Assembly: GCA_035647855.1 (NCBI GenBank)
Contig: DASRMP010000042.1
Location: forward strand, 62,001-126,000
DNA length: 64,000 nucleotides
Reading direction: 5' to 3'
Source: JAAZBW01 sp035647855
GTDB lineage: Bacteria > Actinomycetota > Actinomycetes > Actinomycetales > Actinomycetaceae
The translations under genes were made by a program, and so were the position numbers. The notes beneath the pieces are model-generated. The model ran no database searches, was not told the DNA's origin, and saw only the letters and a program-made list of their open reading frames with translations. Below, piece by piece: positions 1 to 8,502 of this stretch. Position 1 is the stretch's first letter. Each line of letters starts with the position of its first letter.

Positions 1-1838
1 TCAGTGGGCGTGCCGGCGATCGTGTCCCCGGTCAGAGTCAGTCCGGGCGGGAGAGGAGATGCCGTCCACGTGTACGGGGCAGTGCCGCCCGCACCGGTCA
101 GCGTGAACGAGTACGGCTCATCGAGCGTGCCCGCAGCCAACGCCGTCGTGGTGATCGCCAGCGCGTCCTCGACGACGAGTCGCAGCGTGGTGCTCGTCGA
201 CCGTTCGTCTGCATCCGTGACCGTGACCGTCACATCGGCCGTTGCGATCGTCCCGGGGACGCCGCTGATCGTATTGCCGTCGAGCGTCAAGCCGGCGGGG
301 AGACCAACGGCAGACCACGAATACGGCGGAACACCACCGCTCGCTGCGAGCGTCGCAGAATACTCAGTGCCCGGCCTTCCCGCCGGGATCGAGGATGTCG
401 TGATGGTCAACTGCCCGGATACGACGAGGTCGAGGCGAGCAGTGGTCTCACGTCCGGCCGCGTCGGTGACCTTGAGCGAAACGCTGAACGTTCCAGGCTC
501 GGTCGGGGCCCCGCTGATCTTGCCGGCGGCGAAGCTCAGCCCGTCCGGCAGGTCTGTCACCTCCCAGGTGTACGGCGCGGTGCCGCCGGTTGCGGCCACG
601 TCCGTCTGGTAGGGGTCGCCCACAGTGCTCGGCGGGAGGCTCGTATTCGTGATGACCAGCGCTTCGGAGATGTCGAACGTCAGATCGGCAGTTGCCTCGC
701 GACCTTCGAGATCGGTCGCCATGAAGGTGACGGTCGTGGAGCCGGCGCTCGTGGGAGTCCCGGTGATCGTTCCGGTTGCCGCGAGTCCCAGTCCTTCGGG
801 CAGGAGACCCAGGGCGGTCCAACTCGCCGGGGGCACGCCGCCCTCGGCGGTGAGGGTGGCTTCGTACGGCTGGTCTACCGAGCCCACCGGGAGCGAGGTC
901 GTGGTGATCAGAAGTGGCTCCACCACGGACAGGACGACCTCGGCAGACACGCTGTCACCACCGCCGGTCACCGTCACCTCAATGGTCGTGGGGCCGGTGG
1001 CAGTCGGTGTTCCGGAGATTTTGTCGCCAGTGAGGGTGAGGCCGGCGGGGAGGTTGGTGGCCTGCCATGTGTAGGGCGTGGTGCCGCCGGTGGCGGCGAG
1101 GGTGGCCTCGTACGGCTGACCGACGGTGCCGGAGGGCAGCGTGGTCGTGGTGATGGTGAGTTGCTCTGAGTCCTCAATCCCGGCCAGGCGGAACAGGAAC
1201 GCCGCCATCGCGTCACGGTTGATCGGCTCGACGGGGTGGAAGGTGCCGTCCGGGTATCCGGTGGTAATGCCCTCGGCGTACGCCCAGGTGATCTCCTTAT
1301 AGAACATGTCGTCCTTCTCCACGTCCGAGAACGGCGAGGTGTCCGGCGGCGTGAAGTCCGGTTCGCCGGCGAACCGGTAGATGAACGCTGCCAGCGCGTC
1401 ACGGTTGATCGGCTCGCCTGGGTGGAACGTGCCGTCCGGGTATCCGGTGGTGATGCCCTCCTCGTACAGCCAGGCGATCTCCTTGAAGAACATCACGTCC
1501 CGTGGCACGTCCGAGAACGGCGGGGTGCCGTCCGGCGGCGTGAAGTCCGGTTCGCCGCTGAAGCGGTAGAGGAACGCGGCCATGGCGTCACGGTTGATCG
1601 GCTCGCCTGGGTGGAAGGTGCCGTCCGGGTATCCGGTGGTGATGCCCTCCTCGTACAGCCAGGCGATCTCATCGTAGAACATGTCCTCCCGGTGCACGTC
1701 CGAGAACGGCGAGGTGTCCGGCGGCGTGTAATCCAACTCCGCGCTCGCCGGCGCCACACCCACCAACAGCATGAGGGCAGACAGGAATGCGGCGATGATG
1801 GCGCGCGAGCGGCGTCCAAATGAGTGGTTCTTCTTCAT
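1..1838 (-). CDS. SLH-domain surface protein with tandem Ig-like repeats (3' end outside window)
   Basis: This is a secreted cell-surface protein; the frame is open to the left edge, so the C-terminus is missing. Residues 1-33 are a signal peptide (two Lys after Met, a hydrophobic core, cleavage after ASA). Three SLH repeats follow at about 40-215, each with an FSDV start, a GITTGYPDGTF segment and an INRDAMAAFLYR helix. Then come four complete Ig-like repeats of about 83 residues plus a fifth partial one, with the putative-Ig (He_PIG) pattern LPxGLTL...ISGTPT. SLH domains usually anchor proteins to a secondary cell-wall polymer. ATG at 1838 follows a GGAG ribosome site. The next gene upstream (ending at 1898) is a same-strand paralog in its N-terminal half. 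No enzymatic domain is visible in the part present. Confidence 0.85.
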   Translation of the reverse strand, partial: MKKNHSFGRRSRAIIAAFLSALMLLVGVAPASAELDYTPPDTSPFSDVHREDMFYDEIAWLYEEGITTGYPDGTFHPGEPINRDAMAAFLYRFSGEPDFTPPDGTPPFSDVPRDVMFFKEIAWLYEEGITTGYPDGTFHPGEPINRDALAAFIYRFAGEPDFTPPDTSPFSDVEKDDMFYKEITWAYAEGITTGYPDGTFHPVEPINRDAMAAFLFRLAGIEDSEQLTITTTTLPSGTVGQPYEATLAATGGTTPYTWQATNLPAGLTLTGDKISGTPTATGPTTIEVTVTGGGDSVSAEVVLSVVEPLLITTTSLPVGSVDQPYEATLTAEGGVPPASWTALGLLPEGLGLAATGTITGTPTSAGSTTVTFMATDLEGREATADLTFDISEALVITNTSLPPSTVGDPYQTDVAATGGTAPYTWEVTDLPDGLSFAAGKISGAPTEPGTFSVSLKVTDAAGRETTARLDLVVSGQLTITTSSIPAGRPGTEYSATLAASGGVPPYSWSAVGLPAGLTLDGNTISGVPGTIATADVTVTVTDADERSTSTTLRLVVEDALAITTTALAAGTLDEPYSFTLTGAGGTAPYTWTASPLPPGLTLTGDTIAGTPT

Positions 1839-1897
1839 CACGGGTTTTCTCCGAGGGGTTTGGGCCGGACTGTGTGGTCGGCTCAGGAATTCGCCTA

Positions 1898-3424
1898 TCA
1901 GTGGTCGAAGTAGAGTTTGCCGGCCACCGGGTTGCCGATGATGTCGGTAACGGTGACCAGGGTGTAGCCGCGCGCCTGGAGATCCGAGATGATTCCCGGC
2001 AGTGCGGCGGCTGTGGCGGCGACGTCGTCGTGAAGCAGGATGACGGCATCGCGGCTGGCGAGGTCGACGACGTCTTCGCGGAGCCAGTGGCCCTCGTTCG
2101 CCTTATACTCGTAGTCGAATGGGTCGTCTGTCCAGAGGACAACCGCCATGCCTTGCCTTCCGGCCTCGGCGTCCACGGACGCGTTCCGGTACCCATACGG
2201 TGGCCGGAAGACGGTGGGGCTGACCCCGGTGTAGTACCTGACGTAGTAGTTGGTGTCCCACAGTTGCCAGTAGAGGTCCGTCGGCGTCTGCTCGGTCAGG
2301 TAGATGTGATCGTACGAGTGGTTGCCGATCTCCATCCCGAGGTCGGCCATTCGCTCGACTTCGCCGATGCGCGACTTGATCAGGCTTCCGGTCAGGAAGA
2401 AGGTCGCTCGGGAACCGGAGGCGGTGAGGGCGTCGAGCACTTGATTGGTGTACGGTGCCGGTCCGTCGTCGAACGTCAGGGCGATGCACTTCAGGACGTC
2501 ACAGTTGACATCGCCGTAGGGGTTGATCTTCAGAGCCAGGGTTCTCGTCCTCTGCTGCCCTGCGGAGTCGGTCACCGTGATCTGCGGGTTCTTCGTGCCG
2601 TCCGAAGTCGGTGTTCCGGAGATCTTGTTGCCGGTGAGGGTGAGGCCGGCGGGGAGGTTGGTGGTCTTCCACGTGTAGGGCGTGGTGCCGCCGGTGGCGG
2701 CGAGGGTGGCCTCGTACGGCTGACCGACGGTGCCGGAGCGCAGTGATGCCGTGGTGATGGTGAGTTGCTCCGGCTGCGTCATCCCCGCCAGCCGGTACAT
2801 GAACGCGGCCATCGCGTCCCGGTTCACCGGCTCCAACGGCCGGTAGGTGTTGTCTGCCCAGCCGGTGGAAATGCCCTCGGCCCTCATCCACATGATCTCG
2901 GTGTAGAACTGAGTCCGCTCCGGGACATCCGTGAACGGTGAGGTGTCAGACACATCGAAGGCGGGGGAACCGGCCAGCCGGTACATGAACGCGGCCATCG
3001 CGTCCCGGTTCACCGGCTCCGACGGCCGGTAGGTGTTGTCTGCCCAGCCGGTGGAAATGCCCTCGGCCCTCATCCACATGATCTCCGTATAGAACTGAGT
3101 CCCCTCCGGGACATCCGTGAACGGTGAGGTGTCAGAGACATCGAAGGCGGGGGAACCGGCCAGCCGGTACATGAACGCGGCCATCGCGTCCCGGTTCACC
3201 GGCTCCCACGGCCGGTAGGTGTTGTCTGCCCAGCCGGTGGAAATGCCCTCGGCCCTCATCCACATGATCTCGGTGTAGAACTGAGTCCCCTCCGGGACAT
3301 CCGAGAACGGCAGCGCCTCCCCCTCCGCGCTCGCCGGCGTCACACCCACCAGCACCAGGAGGGCCGACAGCAACGCTGCGAGTCCGGTGTGACGGATCTT
3401 TCGGTGGGCGCCTGAATACCGCAT
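1898..3424 (-). CDS. SLH-anchored polysaccharide deacetylase (NodB family)
   Basis: This 508-residue secreted protein combines a wall anchor with a carbohydrate esterase. It has a signal peptide (cleavage after ASA near residue 33), three nearly identical SLH repeats at about 37-205, one Ig-like repeat at about 210-292 and a NodB domain at about 302-500. The NodB motifs are visible: TFDDGP, HSYDH (metal-binding His-x3-His), RPPYGYRN, a DDPFDYE segment and ILLHD. Family members remove N- or O-acetyl groups from peptidoglycan, chitin or wall glycans; the substrate here is not known. A longer frame exists from 3454, but ATG at 3424 has GGGAGG six bases ahead and gives a normal signal peptide. 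The three SLH units are 186 bp DNA repeats with very few differences. Confidence 0.9.
   Translation of the reverse strand: MRYSGAHRKIRHTGLAALLSALLVLVGVTPASAEGEALPFSDVPEGTQFYTEIMWMRAEGISTGWADNTYRPWEPVNRDAMAAFMYRLAGSPAFDVSDTSPFTDVPEGTQFYTEIMWMRAEGISTGWADNTYRPSEPVNRDAMAAFMYRLAGSPAFDVSDTSPFTDVPERTQFYTEIMWMRAEGISTGWADNTYRPLEPVNRDAMAAFMYRLAGMTQPEQLTITTASLRSGTVGQPYEATLAATGGTTPYTWKTTNLPAGLTLTGNKISGTPTSDGTKNPQITVTDSAGQQRTRTLALKINPYGDVNCDVLKCIALTFDDGPAPYTNQVLDALTASGSRATFFLTGSLIKSRIGEVERMADLGMEIGNHSYDHIYLTEQTPTDLYWQLWDTNYYVRYYTGVSPTVFRPPYGYRNASVDAEAGRQGMAVVLWTDDPFDYEYKANEGHWLREDVVDLASRDAVILLHDDVAATAAALPGIISDLQARGYTLVTVTDIIGNPVAGKLYFDH
2787..3344 (-). repeat. Three tandem 186 bp SLH-coding repeats
   Basis: Units begin at about 2787, 2973 and 3159, each 186 bp (62 codons), and differ at only a handful of bases. 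This level of identity between SLH domains of one protein points to recent tandem duplication or ongoing homogenisation. The three SLH units of the downstream paralog (1-1838) are much less alike. Confidence 0.8.
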
Positions 3425-3562
3425 TGATGACCTCCCGGACAAGAACCTGCGCACGAATTAGGCACAGCGTCGCAATCCTAGGACCAAGAGGCTGGGTGCA
3501 ATGGAGGCTTTGGACCGTGAGGCTGGACTCCCCAGACGGAAACTGGACTCCAGAGGGGTGAC

Positions 3563-4519
3563 CTACGCGGCCAAGTGAACGGAGAAATCCCGGCTCTCAA
3601 CAGCGATGACGTTTCCTTCCGGATCCCCCGCCTCGTGCACTTCGAGCTCAACTGTGTATCTGCCCACACCGAGCGGGACGGGGAACGAGAAAGGAACGAA
3701 TCCGTCGCCGTCGGGAACGGGGACTTCTCCGCTTGCCACCTGGTCGCCGCCGGCGAAGCTGACCTGCCAGGTCACGGAGGTGCCCGCGAGTGCTTCGCCC
3801 GAGATCGTGGTCTCTTCCCGAGTGACGAATTCGCCCTCGGCCGGAAGGTCCACCTGCAGAGGCGACAGCACGTTCTGGGCCTCCGCCCGTTCGACGTCGC
3901 CCGTCCAGGAGACCGTCCCCCACAACTGATCGGCGGCGTCGCCGTCTATGAGGAGTCTCACGTTCGAATCCGGGCGGCCGGCGGTGGCGGTGTAGACCAG
4001 TTGCTGGACCGTGAACTCGGCGATATCCCGCGAGACGTCGACATCCCGCGCCGCGGCGCTGAGATCGATGATGACCACCCCGGCCTCGGTGAAGGCGGCC
4101 CGCACCTCCACGGCGGGATCCCAGAAGGACACGTAGTCCGGGTCAAGTGGGCCCTCGACCATCGCCTCCACTGCACCCATCAGCGGATCTCCGGTCACGA
4201 GGCGCCTCTCGCGTACGAGTCGCGTCCCCTGCGGGGTCTCCGACAGGAAGTACACCGGGACGGAGTGCGGGCCCTCATCGAATGAGGTCGCGTCCGGGGT
4301 GGGCGTCGTCGACGTCGGTGTCGCTGCTTGGGACGATGGCGCAGTCGGGGAAGGCGGCGTCACCATTTCGGGCGACGGCGACGCGCCGGAACCGCCGACG
4401 GTGCTCGCACACGAGGCCAGAAGCAGCGCGATGACCGCCCCGCCGGCAAGGAATGCCCTCGTGCTCCCGGACGTGCGGCGACTGCGGCGAGGTGACGGAC
4501 TCGGTTCCGTTTGGCTCAT
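3563..4519 (-). CDS. GerMN/Gmad2-domain lipoprotein
   Basis: This 318-residue protein starts with a twin-Arg-rich head and a lipobox, LLASC with the lipidated Cys at about residue 37, followed by a Ser/Thr/Pro linker. A GerMN-type domain spans about 85-205 (PVYFLSE...VRERR...DPLMGAVEAM) and a Gmad2-type Ig-like domain about 222-316 (ISGEALAGTSVTW...). Proteins of this kind sit on the outer face of the membrane in non-sporulating actinobacteria, with unknown function; LpqB at 31447 also carries a GerMN domain. GAGGAG precedes ATG 4519. It lies 51 bp downstream of the epimerase gene and is probably in the same transcript. Confidence 0.8.
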   Translation of the reverse strand: MSQTEPSPSPRRSRRTSGSTRAFLAGGAVIALLLASCASTVGGSGASPSPEMVTPPSPTAPSSQAATPTSTTPTPDATSFDEGPHSVPVYFLSETPQGTRLVRERRLVTGDPLMGAVEAMVEGPLDPDYVSFWDPAVEVRAAFTEAGVVIIDLSAAARDVDVSRDIAEFTVQQLVYTATAGRPDSNVRLLIDGDAADQLWGTVSWTGDVERAEAQNVLSPLQVDLPAEGEFVTREETTISGEALAGTSVTWQVSFAGGDQVASGEVPVPDGDGFVPFSFPVPLGVGRYTVELEVHEAGDPEGNVIAVESRDFSVHLAA

Positions 4520-4570
4520 GACCCACTCCTCGAGGCGACGAACCCTGACACCGCTAGGAGACCATGATCG

Positions 4571-5665
4571 CTAGGGCTTCGCCAGGCGATCGGCGATGAT
4601 TTCCGACGGCCGGAGCGTGTCAAGCTGGGATGGGTACTTGAACTCCTCCCAGGACTGGAGGAACTCCTGGAGCTTGCCGGTGTTCATTCCCGTGAGCACG
4701 ACGTTCTGGCCCAGCCCCTGGTGGCGCTCGGTCCGCTCGCGGTGGACGGCGCACGGCACCCCGAGTGCGGCGCACTCCTCCTGCAGGCCTCCCGAGTCGG
4801 TGACCACGAAGCTCGCGCGAACCAGAATCGGGAGAAACGCGGCGTAGGGCCGCTTGCCGACGATGCGGAAGGTATCGCCGAACAGAGTGCCGAGTCCCAG
4901 TTCCTCGATCCGCTGTCTCTCGGCGTCACCGGCAACCATAACGAGCGGAACCTCACCGTGATTCTCGGCCAGCGTCCGGAGGACGGCCGTGAACTGATCC
5001 GGCTGGCGCAGGAGCTCGAAGCGGTGCAGCGTCACGAGCCCGAAGACGTCCGGCAACTCGATGTCCTTCAATTCGCTGTCCATCGCGTACCGCAGGGCAT
5101 CGACGACCGTGTTGGCCCCCGTCTCGATGTACTCGCCGGGGGCTTCTTCGCGCTCCAGATTCTCGATCTCGCGCGGAGTCGGGGCGAAGTGCAGGGTCGC
5201 GATCTTCCCGACGGCCCGGCGGTTGAGTTCCTCGGGGAAGGGGCTGCGGATGGAGCCACTCCGCAGGCCTGCTTCCACGTGTGCCACTCGGGCCCCGATG
5301 AACCGGCCGATCCGGGCGCCCAGAACCGTGGAGAAGGTATCTCCGTGAACGACAACGGTTGGCGGCACATCGCCGCCACGGAGGCTCTCGGCCAACTCGC
5401 TGCGATGACGAATCGCGTAGCCCATCACGCGAGAAGCCCACGCGGGGATCTGCCGGGAGCGCGTGATGTGCTTCCTCTGGCGGGGCGCAATCATCACCCG
5501 GTCCGGACGGCGGACATTCAGGTCGTTCGCCGTGCCGGGGACGCCCGTCACGTGCTGGGCCGTGGCCCATATCTGGTACGGAACACCTCTCGAGTCAAGT
5601 TCGTGCATGACTGGCGCAAGCTTGATGAGTTCCGCCGTTGTCCCGACGATGAAAGCGATGGACAC
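4571..5665 (-). CDS. wecB: UDP-N-acetylglucosamine 2-epimerase (non-hydrolysing)
   Basis: This protein would interconvert UDP-GlcNAc and UDP-ManNAc, supplying ManNAc for cell-wall or surface glycans. Family motifs are visible: an N-terminal GTTAELIKLAPVMHEL, VVVHGDTFST, HVEAGLRSG, ETGANTVVDALRYA and TDSGGLQEECAALGVP. The frame is open back to 5767, but homology begins at SIAFIVG. GTG at 5665 (or 5671) is chosen because GAGG precedes it and a good TATGAT -10 hexamer lies at 5705-5710 in the minus direction, leaving a leader of roughly 30 nt. It is about 364 residues, normal for the family. The flippase gene diverges from the same intergenic region. Confidence 0.88.
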   Translation of the reverse strand: MSIAFIVGTTAELIKLAPVMHELDSRGVPYQIWATAQHVTGVPGTANDLNVRRPDRVMIAPRQRKHITRSRQIPAWASRVMGYAIRHRSELAESLRGGDVPPTVVVHGDTFSTVLGARIGRFIGARVAHVEAGLRSGSIRSPFPEELNRRAVGKIATLHFAPTPREIENLEREEAPGEYIETGANTVVDALRYAMDSELKDIELPDVFGLVTLHRFELLRQPDQFTAVLRTLAENHGEVPLVMVAGDAERQRIEELGLGTLFGDTFRIVGKRPYAAFLPILVRASFVVTDSGGLQEECAALGVPCAVHRERTERHQGLGQNVVLTGMNTGKLQEFLQSWEEFKYPSQLDTLRPSEIIADRLAKP

Positions 5666-5704
5666 GTGCACCTCGATTGTGTTTGGGGACGAACGGCGTG
5701 CGTT

Positions 5705-5710
5705 ATCATA
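5705..5710 (-). promoter_or_regulatory. Likely -10 box for the wecB transcript
   Basis: The minus strand reads TATGAT here, about 40 bp ahead of the chosen wecB start. No convincing -35 hexamer is seen at 16-18 bp spacing, so this rests on the -10 match and position only. Confidence 0.35.
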
Positions 5711-5778
5711 CTCGAGTTCGCCGTCACCAGGCGGGAAGGTGGAGACGTGAGCGCGCCATCGAGTCACACTGTGTGCTC

Positions 5779-7092
5779 ATGACCGAGACCACCAAATCCT
5801 CGTGGGCGGGCCGGATCGGATCGATCGGCGCCGCGACTCTCACGGCGAGCGTTCTCGGGTTCATTCTCCTCGCACTGGTTGCCCGGATCCTCACGCCCGA
5901 TCAGAATGCCGCCTTCCTCAGCATCTGGGGTCTCGTCTTCGCATTCGGCAGCATCATCTCCTCAAGCGAGCAGGAGGTGGCGCGCCAATCGACGGTGGCC
6001 CACCTCGCCGGGCGCAAGGTACCCGGCGGGGTGGTACAGGTCGCCGGGTTTGTGCTCTCCGTGAGCCTGATCGGTGTGCTGGTACTGGCCGCTTTGCCCG
6101 CCGGTTCCGCGCTGTTCGCCGGATCCGTGGAGCTCGTGGTTCTCACCATCGTGTGTGTCAGCGGGCTGGCCGGCCAGTTCTTCTGGCGCGGGGTGTTCCT
6201 CGGTATCAGTGAGATCCACAGATACGTCGGTGTGATCATCATGGAGGCTTTGCTGCGGGTGGGGTTCGCGCTGGCATTTCTGCTGCTCCTCGACTCCGCT
6301 CCGCTGTCCGCTCCGGTGGCGGCGGTCGCGGTGGGGTGTTTCGCGTGGGTCCCGTTCAGCTTCTCCAAGTTCCGCGTGGTGGAGTGGCGCGGAAGCTTCG
6401 ATCCATGGGCCGAGGTCCTCCGGAACATGGGTCCGCTGGCGCTGGCGACCGGGCTGTCCGCCGTGGTGCTCACGGCCTACCCGTCGCTCGTGACGAGCAT
6501 CCTCGGGGATTCCCGGGGCCTCGCCACTCTCTTCGGCGTCGTCACGCTGACTCGTGTCCCCATCGTCCTCATGACGCCGTTCCAGGCTCTCACCGTCCCG
6601 ATCACGACACGGCTCGTGACCGAGGGCCGAACCAGGGAACTGTCCGGAATGCAGGTGAAGCTGGCGCTCGGTGCGACGGCGCTCGCCGTCGTCATCGGAG
6701 TCGGAGGGTACCTGCTCGGGCCGTGGGGCATGCGGGTGTTCATGGGGCCGCAGTACGACGCGTCGGGTGCGCTCGTGGCGACCCTTCTGGCGTCGTCGGT
6801 GTACATCGCGGCGGCGCTCATGCAAGCGGCAGTGTGTGTGGCCCTGCAGAGATACTCGCTGGTCCTGGGGGTCTGGATCGTCTCGGTGGCGGCTGCCGTA
6901 GTGACGCTCGTGACCGTGCCGGGGTCGAACGAAATTCGGGGGATGTGGGGCTTCGTGGCGGCGTCCTTCGCCGCGTACTTCGCATCCACGTTCCTGCTGA
7001 GGCGTGCGATCCGCCACCGGGTGACCGGCGATGCCACCGCAAAGGACGAGGCCGGCCGGGCGGGGGAGAGCGACCGCGAGACCTCGTCATGA
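5779..7092 (+). CDS. Polysaccharide/lipid-linked oligosaccharide flippase (MOP superfamily)
   Basis: This 437-residue integral membrane protein has roughly 12 hydrophobic segments and short polar loops, and its N-terminus (GRIGSIGAATLTASVLGFI) is typical of Wzx/MurJ-like exporters. It probably moves a lipid-linked glycan intermediate across the membrane. Together with the divergent UDP-GlcNAc 2-epimerase and the SLH proteins it suggests a locus for a secondary wall polymer; that link is inference. ATG 5779 has only a weak ribosome site. The upstream part of the frame (from 5677) overlaps the epimerase promoter and does not look like protein. Confidence 0.8.
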   Translation: MTETTKSSWAGRIGSIGAATLTASVLGFILLALVARILTPDQNAAFLSIWGLVFAFGSIISSSEQEVARQSTVAHLAGRKVPGGVVQVAGFVLSVSLIGVLVLAALPAGSALFAGSVELVVLTIVCVSGLAGQFFWRGVFLGISEIHRYVGVIIMEALLRVGFALAFLLLLDSAPLSAPVAAVAVGCFAWVPFSFSKFRVVEWRGSFDPWAEVLRNMGPLALATGLSAVVLTAYPSLVTSILGDSRGLATLFGVVTLTRVPIVLMTPFQALTVPITTRLVTEGRTRELSGMQVKLALGATALAVVIGVGGYLLGPWGMRVFMGPQYDASGALVATLLASSVYIAAALMQAAVCVALQRYSLVLGVWIVSVAAAVVTLVTVPGSNEIRGMWGFVAASFAAYFASTFLLRRAIRHRVTGDATAKDEAGRAGESDRETSS

Positions 7093-7186
7093 CTGGACGA
7101 CGAGGACACTGGCGGCCCGGCACCCGTCGGCTACCCTGAACTGATCAGGGGACGGCCTCGCCGCACAAGACACATCGAGGAAGCAC

Positions 7187-8404
7187 GTGCATCGCATCAT
7201 CGGCGTCGAGCGCCACTACGAGTGGGGTTCGCCCACGGCCATCCCCGAGTTCGCGGGCAGGGTTGCCAGTGAAACGCCTGTCGCCGAGGTGTGGTTCGGC
7301 GCGCACCCCACGGCGCCCGCGCCCATTGCCGGAGTCGATGGCGAACCGCTCCCGGACGGTCAACCCAAGAACCTTCTCGAGTTCGTCGAGTCCGATTCCG
7401 GTGCCATCCTGGGCGAGGACGTTGCCGGGCGGTTCTCCGGCCGGATGCCGTTCCTCATGAAACTCATCGCCCCTGCCCGAGCGCTCTCGCTCCAGGTCCA
7501 TCCGGACCGCGACCGCGCGGCTGCGCGTTTCCAGGACGAGGAGGCCGCAGGCATCCCGCTGGACTCTCCGGCCCGCAACTATAAGGACGCGAATCACAAG
7601 CCGGAACTCCTCTTCGCGGTCACCACCTTCCAGGCCATGTGTGGTTTCCGTGCGCCACGGCGCGCCGCCGAGCTTTTCCGAGACCTCGGCACGCCCCTCA
7701 CGGACAGCCTGTACTGGAAGCTCCGCACCCACCCAAACGCGGACGGCGTCCAGGACGCCTTCGCCTCTCTCCTCATGCGCGTTTCGCGCCCCTCTCCCGA
7801 GGAAGTCACCGAGTTCGCGGCCGCGTGCACCCGCCGGCTCGAGGAGGGGTCCATCTCGCCGCGCGTCGATCAGACCGTGGTCACGCTGCAAGAACAGTAC
7901 CCGGGCGATCCCGGCGTCGTCGCATCGATGCTGCTGAACCCCGTCACGCTCAATCCGGGGGAGGCGCTCTTCGTGCCCGCCGGGAGCGTCCACGCGTACC
8001 TCTCCGGCCTCGCGGTGGAGATCATGGCATCCTCGGACAACGTCCTCCGCGCCGGTCTCACAGCCAAGCCGATCGACGTGCCCGAGATGCTCGCATCCGT
8101 CAACTACGTGGCGGCGCCGCCCATCCGCATCGCGCCGGAGCGGATCGGCAAGGCCACCGATGTGTTCTACGCCCCCGTCGACGACTTCGAACTCGGCGTG
8201 ACTACCGTGACGCCCGAGCAGGGCGAAGTCCTGTTGCCCGGAAGATCGGCCCGCGTCATCCTCGGTATCCACGGCAGGATGCGGGTCCGTTCGGGCGACG
8301 CCGTCGTGGAACTCACCCCCGGCGAGGCCGTACTCGTGCGCGCCGACGACGAACGCCCCCTCGTCTCCGGCGACGGCACCGTGGTTCAGGGAGACGTGCC
8401 CTAA
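7187..8404 (+). CDS. manA: Mannose-6-phosphate isomerase, class I
   Basis: This is a cupin metalloenzyme interconverting fructose-6-phosphate and mannose-6-phosphate, feeding GDP-mannose and mannosylated wall components. Zinc-ligand motifs are present: SLQVHPD (Gln and His), NHKPELLFAV (Glu) and GSVHAYL (His). The length of 405 residues is normal for class I enzymes. The start is GTG 7187 with GAGGAAG four bases before it. It follows the flippase by 94 bp on the same strand. manA lies near whiB and the DUF3499 cluster in many actinobacteria, which agrees with its neighbours here. Confidence 0.92.
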   Translation: MHRIIGVERHYEWGSPTAIPEFAGRVASETPVAEVWFGAHPTAPAPIAGVDGEPLPDGQPKNLLEFVESDSGAILGEDVAGRFSGRMPFLMKLIAPARALSLQVHPDRDRAAARFQDEEAAGIPLDSPARNYKDANHKPELLFAVTTFQAMCGFRAPRRAAELFRDLGTPLTDSLYWKLRTHPNADGVQDAFASLLMRVSRPSPEEVTEFAAACTRRLEEGSISPRVDQTVVTLQEQYPGDPGVVASMLLNPVTLNPGEALFVPAGSVHAYLSGLAVEIMASSDNVLRAGLTAKPIDVPEMLASVNYVAAPPIRIAPERIGKATDVFYAPVDDFELGVTTVTPEQGEVLLPGRSARVILGIHGRMRVRSGDAVVELTPGEAVLVRADDERPLVSGDGTVVQGDVP

Positions 8405-8502
8405 CGCGAAGTGCTCTGGTAGCGAACCTGTTGGAGAAGCGCCCCTCCGATGCGGGATAATGGTGACCCGGCCCCTTCCGCGACAGTTCCCGGAGCTTGA
8501 AC

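Noticed and set aside
4..612. Plus-strand frame of 202 codons at the left edge
   Set aside because: It is the complement of the Ig-repeat coding region of the SLH protein, whose minus-strand frame gives clear repeated domains and a signal peptide.
4721..5782. 353-codon plus-strand frame opposite the epimerase gene
   Set aside because: The minus frame has all epimerase motifs; the plus frame has none.
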